Part shown: in pieces, positions 54,150-62,492 of the stretch
How positions within the stretch are numbered: the stretch's first letter is position 1
Layout: every line of letters starts with the position of its first letter
From: Shewanella sp. CG12_big_fil_rev_8_21_14_0_65_47_15
Lineage (GTDB): Bacteria; Pseudomonadota; Gammaproteobacteria; Enterobacterales; Shewanellaceae
DNA: 64,000 nt
Assembly (NCBI RefSeq): GCF_002783505.1
Contig: NZ_PFGL01000070.1
Location: 32,806 to 96,805, forward strand
Direction: 5' to 3'
Position numbers and translations under genes: made by a program
Notes under the pieces: model-generated
Told to the model about the DNA's origin: nothing
Seen by the model: only the letters and a program-made list of their open reading frames with translations
Databases searched by the model: none

Positions 54150-54961
54150 TGAAAATAGTGTCTTTTAATATCAATGGACTACGCTCTCGTTTGCACCAAC
54201 TGCAAGCCTTGATCGACAGCCACCAACCCGACATTATCGGCCTACAAGAAACCAAAGTGCACGATGAGGCATTCCCATTAGCCGAAGTCGAAGCCATGGG
54301 GTACCAAGTGCATTACCACGGCGGCAAGGCCCACTATGGTGTGGCTATGCTGTCGAAAGTCGCACCAGAAAAGCTGCAAAAAGGCTTTCCAACCGATGAC
54401 GAAGATGCCCAGCGCCGAATGATTATCGGCACCTTTGCCCAAGCCAATGGTCGTCCACTGACGGTATTCAACGGCTATTTCCCCCAGGGCGAAAGCATAG
54501 ACCACCCCACAAAATATCCTGCTAAACGTAAGTTTTATCAGGATTTAATGTACTACTTGCAGACGAACCATAGCAACGATGAAGATATCGCCATCATAGG
54601 TGATATCAATATTTCGCCGACCGATTTAGACATAGGTATCGGCGAAGTCAATCGCAAGCGTTGGCTAAAAACCGGCAAGTGTAGCTTCCAACCGGAAGAG
54701 CGTGAGTGGTTGAAAACCTTGCAGGACTGGGGCTTAATCGACACTTTCCGTCAATTACACCCGGAGCGCACCGAACGTTATTCTTGGTTCGATTACCGCA
54801 GTAAAGGTTTCGACGATAACCGCGGACTGCGAATCGATGTGATTTTAGCGACACCTTCACTGGCGGCACGTTTAGTGGAATCCGATGTCGATTACGATCT
54901 GCGTGGCATAGATAAACCCTCAGATCATGCGCCCATCTGGAGCACGTTCAAAGAGGCTTAA
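54149..54961 (+). CDS. xthA: Exodeoxyribonuclease III
   Basis: [61 protein letters not shown]. Confidence 0.95.
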   Translation: MKIVSFNINGLRSRLHQLQALIDSHQPDIIGLQETKVHDEAFPLAEVEAMGYQVHYHGGKAHYGVAMLSKVAPEKLQKGFPTDDEDAQRRMIIGTFAQANGRPLTVFNGYFPQGESIDHPTKYPAKRKFYQDLMYYLQTNHSNDEDIAIIGDINISPTDLDIGIGEVNRKRWLKTGKCSFQPEEREWLKTLQDWGLIDTFRQLHPERTERYSWFDYRSKGFDDNRGLRIDVILATPSLAARLVESDVDYDLRGIDKPSDHAPIWSTFKEA

Positions 54962-54993
54962 TCAGCTAACGTTCGATCATCTTAGTAGATATA

Positions 54994-55021
54994 AAACATC
55001 GGCTTAGGCCGATGTTTTTTT
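54994..55021 (+). terminator. Rho-independent terminator after xthA
   Basis: aacatcggcttaggccgatgttttttt. Confidence 0.8.
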
Positions 55022-55432
55022 ATGGGCGAAACATATTTTATCTTTGTCGCTCGATGAATAGTCAATGAGTCAGGTTTGATACTGAACCTAGCTTACTTCT
55101 GGACAGAAGAGCGTGTAAAAAAATAGAGGGTTAGTACGACTAAATGACTTGTTACTTGGTAGCTTAAATGCTGACTCCTACTGATGGGCGAGCCATGGTA
55201 TTCACTCATCGACACGGTAAATAGAAACCTAGGGTTTCTACGCTTATGAACGAGAGCCATGGTCGTTCTCATGCATCCCTGCATTGCACGACATTCAGGC
55301 GTCCTGCCTATCAGATGGCGAACAGGCAGTTAAACAGGGACGTTGTTCAAGTCCATCCGTGGATGCAGGGCCGCCCGTCTGATGTGAGTGGATTCACGAA
55401 TGCCGTAATGGCATGGATGCCAAAAAGCGGCC

Positions 55433-56333
55433 ATGGGGCGTGTTGAGTCGTTGATTAATCAGTCCAGAAGAACACCGAACCTCAAGAATCGTGTTGATGA
55501 TGTAACTGAAAATACCGTCTTAACACATGCTATCGCATTTCCTGCCCATGGGCAGTCTCGCTCTAGTAACTAGCTTCGAAAACAAGGGATATTTGTCTCC
55601 GCCAGTGGCGTGCGCTCCATTTGGTTACGGCATGGCTTAGAGAACTTCAAAAAGCGATTAAAAGCCCTCGAAGCCAAAGTCGAGCTAGAAGGGATAATCC
55701 TTTCGGATGAACAAGTTGCCGCCCTTGAACGTAAGCAGCAAGACGATGAAGCCTGTGGTGAAATTGAAACGCATCATCCAGGTTATCTCGGCTCACAAGA
55801 TACCTTATTGCGTTGGTAGTCTTAAGGGCGTAGGCAGGATTTATCAGCAAACCTTTGTCGATACTTACAGCAAAGTTGCTTTCGCGAAACTGTATACAAC
55901 GAAAACCCCAATCACCTCGGCCGATTTACTCAACGACAGAGTATTACCGTTCTTTGAAACACAGGCGCTGCCCATGTTGCGCATTTTAACTGACAGAGGA
56001 ACCGAATACTGTGGCAAAGTGGAACAGCACGACTATCAGCTGTATTTAGCGATTAACGATATAGAACACACTAAGACGAAGGCGCGACACCCGCAAACGA
56101 ATGGGATCTGCGAACGGTTCCATAAAACTATTTTGAATGAGTTTTATCAGGTTACTTTCCGAAAAAAACTGTACGGTAACATGGAGGAACTACAAAAAGA
56201 TCTGGACGAATGGCTGGCTTATTACAACAATGAACGAACCCATCAAGGTAAAATGTGCTGCGGCAGAACACCACTGGCCACATTAATAGATGGGAAACGG
56301 TTTTGGGCTGAAAAGAATTTAGCTCAAATCTAA
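55433..56333 (+). pseudogene. IS481-family-type transposase pseudogene (5' truncated, nonsense codon, frameshift)
   Basis: Frame 55442+: VESLINQSRRTPNLKNRVDDVTENTVLTHAIAFPAHGQSRSSN*LRKQGIFVSASGVRSIWLRHGLENFKKRL...; after 'gatacctt' reading resumes +1 as YCVGSLKGVGRIYQQTFVDTYSKVAFAKLY...LTDRGTEYCG...ARHPQTNGICERFHKTI. Confidence 0.88.
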
Positions 56334-56390
56334 GCTGACAGTGGCACCCTAAAAAATGGGCAACTGTCAGATCAGGTCTGAGCTAGTACA
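56334..56390 (+). mobile_element. Probable right terminus of the IS481-type element
   Basis: ...caactgtcagatcaggtctgagctagtaca; ends ...ACA as expected of TGT...ACA IS481 ends; no matching left end seen upstream. Confidence 0.6.
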
Positions 56391-56410
56391 CCTAAGGAAA
56401 CTCGGTTAAA

Positions 56411-56788
56411 TCAATCTAAATAGACATCAAAAACAATCGACATACCCAGTTCAGCGACATTTCGAAGAGTTTTATTAGACAATAACAATCCGCCTTGTCC
56501 ATTGTCTGAACTAAGCATGCAAAATAAGTCAATCTCAATATCGCTTGATATTTTCATGTGCTCTGATGATTTATAATACTCTACCAAATTGTCAATGTGT
56601 TCTCCTAATGGAAAACTATCACTTAGATTTGAGCTCAGCATCCATTGAGTGTGTTCTCTCAGATTATTCCGCTTCCCAAAAGGTTCGCCTTTCGAATAGC
56701 CCTTCGTTGGTTTACCAAAATACGCAGTAATTTCATTAAGTCCCAGTGATTTCGAAGTGATTCTTAGCATCGCTTTACTTGTTAGCAT
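56411..56788 (-). CDS. DUF4279-like protein, putative immunity protein
   Basis: 125 aa; ITSKSLGLNEITAYFGKPTKGYSKGEPFGKRNNLREHTQWMLSS...LGEHIDNLVEYYKSS layout; TAATG overlap with the upstream RHS-core gene. Confidence 0.7.
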   Translation of the reverse strand: MLTSKAMLRITSKSLGLNEITAYFGKPTKGYSKGEPFGKRNNLREHTQWMLSSNLSDSFPLGEHIDNLVEYYKSSEHMKISSDIEIDLFCMLSSDNGQGGLLLSNKTLRNVAELGMSIVFDVYLD

Positions 56789-57603
56789 TACAAGTCTTCC
56801 TCTTTTATATTCCCAATGGTATCCCCAAGATTACCATCTTCAGTTTGTGGAAATACTTCGCCACAGCCATTACATACCTCTACATCTGGATTGTTTGGAA
56901 TTTTAGCATCTCCTTTGAGCTCATGAATTTTATCTTTCACTTCCTTTGATGTCAGGTCATGCGCGCTAGCTATTTTACCAGTTTTATTTGATGTATTGCC
57001 ACCACACTCCGGGCAATTACCAACCTCAGGCTTTGTTTGTCCCTTATTTTCAGTGTTATCAGAACCATTTTTTGCACTCAATATAATCGCAGCAGCAGTT
57101 ATAATTGGGTTACCAGTTCTGGCGGCCCCCACCACAACATCTCGCTGTGTGATGTTAGGTGCTTTAACATTTCCAGCATTTTGTCCTATTATTGGCGGTG
57201 GTGGTAAAAATAATGCTAAGGCAAATTCACCATCAGGGTCCGTATATTTATACGGATTATTGTTCCCGTATGCATATCGATTAAATGAATGAATATCTCT
57301 AAATCCAATCGGATCATCCGCATAGAATCGACCTATGAGTGGATCATAGTATCGTGCCTGCATATAAGTCAGGCCCAGGTCTTTATCTTGCAGGTGCCCC
57401 GTATACCCAATACCTTCCTTATCCCCACCAATACGTTTACCAAAGGGTTCATAATGGCTGCGGCTGACGATATTGCCTGATACATCCGACTCAGATATCA
57501 CTGAACCGAGCATATCCGTGTGCTGATATCGCACAACGGTAGCCATGAGATTAAAAGAGGTTATATAAATCAAACAAAAAAATATCAAACTTTTATATTT
57601 CAT
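56788..57603 (-). CDS. Stand-alone RHS repeat-associated core protein with signal peptide and Cys-rich C-terminal putative toxin tip
   Basis: MKYKSLIFFCLIYITSFNLMA signal peptide; YQHTDMLGSVISESD...RYYDPLIGRFYADDPIGF...NRYAYGNNNPYKYTDPDG core; tip with CPECGG and CNGCGE. Confidence 0.9.
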   Translation of the reverse strand: MKYKSLIFFCLIYITSFNLMATVVRYQHTDMLGSVISESDVSGNIVSRSHYEPFGKRIGGDKEGIGYTGHLQDKDLGLTYMQARYYDPLIGRFYADDPIGFRDIHSFNRYAYGNNNPYKYTDPDGEFALALFLPPPPIIGQNAGNVKAPNITQRDVVVGAARTGNPIITAAAIILSAKNGSDNTENKGQTKPEVGNCPECGGNTSNKTGKIASAHDLTSKEVKDKIHELKGDAKIPNNPDVEVCNGCGEVFPQTEDGNLGDTIGNIKEEDL

Positions 57604-57624
57604 TTTTACTCCTAACTAATAGGC

Positions 57625-60600
57625 CTACAAGCTATAAGCCGCTGTTATAGTTTGATTGGAATTTGTTAGACATGTCATGGTTATATTTAACGTAAAATGC
57701 CGTCCTAAATTCAAGCTGCCAGAAGTACCGGATATTTTGGTAGTACCAGATATATTTGTTCCAATTAAGCGTTGAACCTCCCCAGTACAAGAACTGGCAT
57801 TTTGAGTTGTCCAACTAAATCCTTTTTTATCTTGTGTACAGATTGTCTTTGTCTTTTTTGAACCAGGTATTGGTTCTTGCCTACATACTTCCGGAGGATT
57901 AGTTTTCTCAAACTTTATGTAATAACTTTCAGCATTATCGACCTCCGCAATTAACTGCTTCCCTAAGAATACATTATCACTTTTTGTCCCATTCGCAGCT
58001 TCACGGTATAACAACTGTCCAGCTTGACTGTATACAGAATAATGTGACCCATCTGCTTTATTTTGCTTAACTCTTCGATTGTGACCATCATAGACGTAGC
58101 TGATCCCTTTAGCTGAGGTCATTTGTTGACCTAAGTTATAGGTAAGGCTATAGCGTCCATTATTGGTCACATTACCGCGAGTATCGTATTGGTAACCATA
58201 GGCATAGGCACCCATTAGATTGTTTAATCGGTTAAGTGAATTGTAATTGTAGGTAATGGTTGAGTTATTCAAACTGCGGCTGAGCACATTACCCAGCCCA
58301 TCATAGTTATACCGACCGCTCCCCCACTTGCCATCAGCAGATTTAAGCCTATCGACTCCGTCATAAGCGAGATTATCTACATCATTATTGCGGTCCACCC
58401 AATCGATTAAACGGGCCAAATTGTCGTTATTGTCATAACTTGGGTCGAGACTATTTTTGACTGAGCCTGCTTTGATATCTGTCAGTGCATCAATACGACC
58501 TGTCGTGTCTAACGCAACATTCCTGATAATCCCATTACCATACGTGAATTGCTTAATCTGTCCGTTCGGATGGTAACTTACCCCTGAAGCATAACTTCCT
58601 GCCTTAGTTGCTTGACCCAGTGCATTAGGTGCAAAATCAACGATTGCTCCTGAGGGATATTTAAGAGAACTCAGTGCGCCTAGGTTGTTATATTCCCAGT
58701 CCAGTACAAAGTTCTTGCCATCGAGCGCAAGAGTCTCTTTTTCAATAGTATTCGAACTATTGTACAAATACGTCCAGTTTACGGACCCTGCCAGTAAAGA
58801 GGTTATGTTCCCATTACCATCATAGCTATAGGTTTTATCGGGGGTACTGTCGGGGAAGTTCTCGGTTCGTAACTGTACTAAATTATCATAAGCAAGCAAT
58901 GTCTTATGTGTTGCAGGTACGGCTGCCGCATCGCAGTCTAAGGTTGAACCGATGGTCCCCTCTGCACGCCATATCTGTTGACGCTGACCATTATAGCCAA
59001 ATGCCGTCATGCCAGTTTCAGGGCGGATTTGTTTACACAACTGCTGATAGGCATCGTAAATACGCGATTCGACAATATTACCTTGACGAATACGGGTTAT
59101 CTGCTCAAACACGTTATAATCAATGGCGATATCATCCGTATCCGGCGCTTCGATTAACGTCGGCTTATCATAGGCAGGCTCACCATAGGCAAGATAGGTT
59201 GTGGTGGTGGTGTTATTTTCACCATCCGTCACCGCCACTTTATTACCAGAGAGATATTCACGCCGACTGACACTACCATCACTGGTACGCGTTTGGCTAA
59301 TAATGCGGCCCAGCGCGTCATACTCGGTTTCCATACCTAGACGGTTGCCAGCGTCCGAACTAGGGAAGCTGGATAAGGTCTGTCTATTGTCATGGTCATA
59401 GGCCATGGTTTGGTATCGTATTGTTGAGGCATTCGCGGTATCGCCTTCACGGATAAAAATAGGTCGCAGTAAACCATCATGATAAATACGTTTTTCGTAA
59501 TTACCATGCGATATAGTCTGACGCAGGCTACCAACAGCAACATTACTGCCACTTATTCCATCACCCGCGCTGGTCACCATCGCATAACTGACCACTTTGT
59601 CAGTCCATTTTGGGTCAGCGTAATCAATCTTTGTTAGCCAACCGACAGGGTTATAACTGTATGAGGTTTTATTACCATTAAAGTCAGTGACGCTGCTGGT
59701 TGTGCCGTCAGCATTCACCTCAAGTAATGCCACGATAGTATTGGTCGTACTGCCATTTGCGGTATTACAGCTATTAGTGGTCGCACAAGGAAGGGTAAAT
59801 TTACGTGCCTTGCCACGGTAATAGCTTTCTTGTCGCGTATATTTGTTAGAATCTGCAAATGCAGTTAATAAAACATTACCATCAGCATGATAAGTATAGC
59901 TTTTGACTAATTTACCATAATTTAATTCATCACTTACCAGAGGTATGCTTTTGGGGCCTACCTCTTTAAATATATAACTAGCAATAGATTTGCTAGTATT
60001 AAAGTCTGCAATTTTTATGTTTGAAATTTGATTGAGATGCCAATTTTTTAAATCATGAAAATAATCAGTAATCTTTACCTTTTCAAAATTAGAAGGATCA
60101 TACTCTTTTTTGTTTATTACAGCATCAAATTGATTGTATATGTAATTCTTTACATAAGAAGATTGATTTTCAATAACAGTTTCCGATTTTACCAATGGAT
60201 AGTATTTCAACAAATCCTCATTTCTTGAAAAGTCTTTTTGAATTCCTTTGAAACTACTACTACCATATGTATAAAATATCGTTCTATTTGGTTCAGTTGT
60301 GTTTTTATCATACATTTCTATCGCTGAAACACTTCCAAAGAGATAAGTTCTTGATTTTCTATTTATAAAATATTTTAATGAAGTATTATCAGGGTTGTTT
60401 ACTGTAACAGTTTTTGTATGTTGACGATTGACTCCACTTGGAACGGAACCAGTTAAATAACTCTCTTTTGGTCCATAATTGTCTTCTATATCAAAAGCAC
60501 CTAATGTGTTAGAATAATAATAAGACCATACATCACTGTTGTTATCTGATGTGATCGTTTTTTTCACTAGTGCATAAGTATAATGACACCTTCTCTCATC

Positions 60601-61878
60601 AAGCTTTATACCTTTTTTGGAGGTATATATATTTGATTCATCACTCCTTATATATTTATAAGTAAGCTCCATTTTTAAACCGTAAGGACTTTTAATTACC
60701 ATAGGTATAAGTCGAGATTCATCAGGATTAAAAGCTCTACTACAAGTGTATCGTCCACTTGAATCACCAACATGCTCAACATCTGTTGAATGTAAATCGT
60801 ATGTCCACGTTTTTCCATCAGGCTGTATCACTACTAAGTTAGTATTTTTTCCCAATTCCCTGTCATTTGGGTTTAAGATTGTGTTTTTATATTTCCAAAT
60901 GCGCCCTGCAGAGTTAAGAATTGTATCGTTCCCAATTCTGGATACGCTTAACTCCCTACCGTCGCTACTAGTAATCTTTCTTAATGATAAATTGTTATAT
61001 GTGTCACGATCAATATCTGATGGCTGTGTATGGTCGTATTCATATTTTACCCAATTACCAAACTTATCCTCTATCTTACTAACAAATAGAGAGTATTCTG
61101 CATACTTCATATCAAAGGGATTTACAGGTTCACGAAAGAAATATTGACTTGTCGTAGTTTGTCCAAGAAAATAACTCAAAAATGGTAAGTCATTCCCTCC
61201 TTTTATTGTACTAGGAAAACTACCTATTTGGTCAAAATAGTATATTAAACCATCAGGTGAAATAGCTTTAAAACCATTAACACCATTTGTTGAAGAAAAA
61301 CACTCAACTTTCCAATTTGATTTTGTTATATATTTTGCAGAAGAGTATAAACTGTTATTTATATCTGGAGTTAGTAGTTCATCGTCACTAACTTTTCCAG
61401 GAACACTTATTTTTTTCTGAGAGAATGCCCAACCTCTATTCAGACCTTGGATTGACGTATTTGATGTTAAATCAGCCGATTGTTCATTCCCACTACAATA
61501 TTGACCAACCTTCCATGATAAAGGTAAGTTACTATGGTTTTCATTTATAGATGCATATGATGTATATAAAGATGATGTTCTTGCATAGCTTAACCATATT
61601 CTAGGCACATCCTCTAACCACCCATGAACAATGGGAAAGTTAGTGTTGTACTTAAGTCTGTAACTTACTTCAATCGGAAAATTCCCAGGAATATCTCCAT
61701 CTTTACGCGAAAAACTCATGGTGCCTGATGATACATCGAAGTGATCACCAAAATCACCATTGATATTTAATTTGTCATTGCTTAATGTTTTGACTTGATC
61801 TGTTATTGATGCTTCATCCGCTTCAGAAAAAAAACTAACAAACACCAAAATAAAAAATATAATCCTTATAAAATCCAT
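57625..61878 (-). CDS. Large Sec-exported YD-repeat/Rhs shell protein lacking the RHS core (ATG at 61878)
   Basis: GGAGGTGTTATAAATATG start; signal peptide MDFIRIIFFILVFVSFFSEADEA; many YD repeats (SYSYNPVGWLTKIDYADP, YDALGRIISQTRTSDGS, YNYDGLGNVLSRSLNN); ends LLYREAANGTKSDNVFLGKQLIAEVDNAE + 90-aa Cys-containing extension. Confidence 0.9.
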   Translation of the reverse strand: MDFIRIIFFILVFVSFFSEADEASITDQVKTLSNDKLNINGDFGDHFDVSSGTMSFSRKDGDIPGNFPIEVSYRLKYNTNFPIVHGWLEDVPRIWLSYARTSSLYTSYASINENHSNLPLSWKVGQYCSGNEQSADLTSNTSIQGLNRGWAFSQKKISVPGKVSDDELLTPDINNSLYSSAKYITKSNWKVECFSSTNGVNGFKAISPDGLIYYFDQIGSFPSTIKGGNDLPFLSYFLGQTTTSQYFFREPVNPFDMKYAEYSLFVSKIEDKFGNWVKYEYDHTQPSDIDRDTYNNLSLRKITSSDGRELSVSRIGNDTILNSAGRIWKYKNTILNPNDRELGKNTNLVVIQPDGKTWTYDLHSTDVEHVGDSSGRYTCSRAFNPDESRLIPMVIKSPYGLKMELTYKYIRSDESNIYTSKKGIKLDERRCHYTYALVKKTITSDNNSDVWSYYYSNTLGAFDIEDNYGPKESYLTGSVPSGVNRQHTKTVTVNNPDNTSLKYFINRKSRTYLFGSVSAIEMYDKNTTEPNRTIFYTYGSSSFKGIQKDFSRNEDLLKYYPLVKSETVIENQSSYVKNYIYNQFDAVINKKEYDPSNFEKVKITDYFHDLKNWHLNQISNIKIADFNTSKSIASYIFKEVGPKSIPLVSDELNYGKLVKSYTYHADGNVLLTAFADSNKYTRQESYYRGKARKFTLPCATTNSCNTANGSTTNTIVALLEVNADGTTSSVTDFNGNKTSYSYNPVGWLTKIDYADPKWTDKVVSYAMVTSAGDGISGSNVAVGSLRQTISHGNYEKRIYHDGLLRPIFIREGDTANASTIRYQTMAYDHDNRQTLSSFPSSDAGNRLGMETEYDALGRIISQTRTSDGSVSRREYLSGNKVAVTDGENNTTTTTYLAYGEPAYDKPTLIEAPDTDDIAIDYNVFEQITRIRQGNIVESRIYDAYQQLCKQIRPETGMTAFGYNGQRQQIWRAEGTIGSTLDCDAAAVPATHKTLLAYDNLVQLRTENFPDSTPDKTYSYDGNGNITSLLAGSVNWTYLYNSSNTIEKETLALDGKNFVLDWEYNNLGALSSLKYPSGAIVDFAPNALGQATKAGSYASGVSYHPNGQIKQFTYGNGIIRNVALDTTGRIDALTDIKAGSVKNSLDPSYDNNDNLARLIDWVDRNNDVDNLAYDGVDRLKSADGKWGSGRYNYDGLGNVLSRSLNNSTITYNYNSLNRLNNLMGAYAYGYQYDTRGNVTNNGRYSLTYNLGQQMTSAKGISYVYDGHNRRVKQNKADGSHYSVYSQAGQLLYREAANGTKSDNVFLGKQLIAEVDNAESYYIKFEKTNPPEVCRQEPIPGSKKTKTICTQDKKGFSWTTQNASSCTGEVQRLIGTNISGTTKISGTSGSLNLGRHFTLNITMTCLTNSNQTITAAYSL

Positions 61879-62229
61879 ATTTATAACACCTCCAAACTTT
61901 AATTTAACGCGCTGCACCATAATGCAACCACCACCAAAACTATAAAATTCACTAATGCAAGATTATATGTATCATAAAAAAATAATTACAGTACAGCGGC
62001 CTAAATGAATTACCGCATAAAGTCTTTAATACTTGGAGGTCACAGCCTTTACTTAACATATTATTAACCTATTTATTAAGAAGAACAATCTTTATTGTTT
62101 AAAAAATTCGTTGCTACTTTAACTCTGATTAATTTTAAACTAAAGAGTATTTACAATTTAGTGAAATTATCTATTTACAGTACTAAATACTGCAGTTAAT
62201 AATATTAATGGCTTTGTTCAAATAACAAA

Positions 62230-62421
62230 CTACATAGTGAGTTTCAGGCATACTTGTCCTGTAAGCTTATTCAACGCCCTAATCAATTTGTAAGTTTCTC
62301 CCACCTTAGCGTTAAGATTTCGCATTCTCAATGTGCCATCTCACAGTCGCTTCACTCTATACATGGCTGTTTCTGAGATTGACCTGCGATAATACCCGTA
62401 CCGTTTCTTCCATTGCTTATT
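62230..62421 (-). pseudogene. C-terminal fragment of an IS5-family-type transposase with internal stop
   Basis: Reverse strand reads NKQWKKRYGYYRRSISETAMYRVKRL*DGTLRMRNLNAKVGETYKLIRALNKLTGQVCLKLTM*. Confidence 0.75.
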
Positions 62422-62492
62422 TGAACCATGGAGCTTTTACCTATGCATCAATAAGTTACGAGAATGCCCTTGTTTCCATAATGCAGCGCCTT

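Noticed and set aside
55246-55446. 66-aa ORF upstream of the IS481 remnant
   Set aside because: Runs across palindromic repeat sequence and has no recognisable domain or RBS; better viewed as non-coding repeat.
55433-56333. Possible programmed frameshift in the IS481-type transposase
   Set aside because: No slippery heptamer at the shift, an additional in-frame stop and a missing 5' end point to decay, not recoding.
56788-61878. Type VI secretion-type Rhs effector (PAAR/VgrG linked)
   Set aside because: Both Rhs proteins start with Sec-type signal peptides and no PAAR, VgrG or EagR-like gene is nearby.
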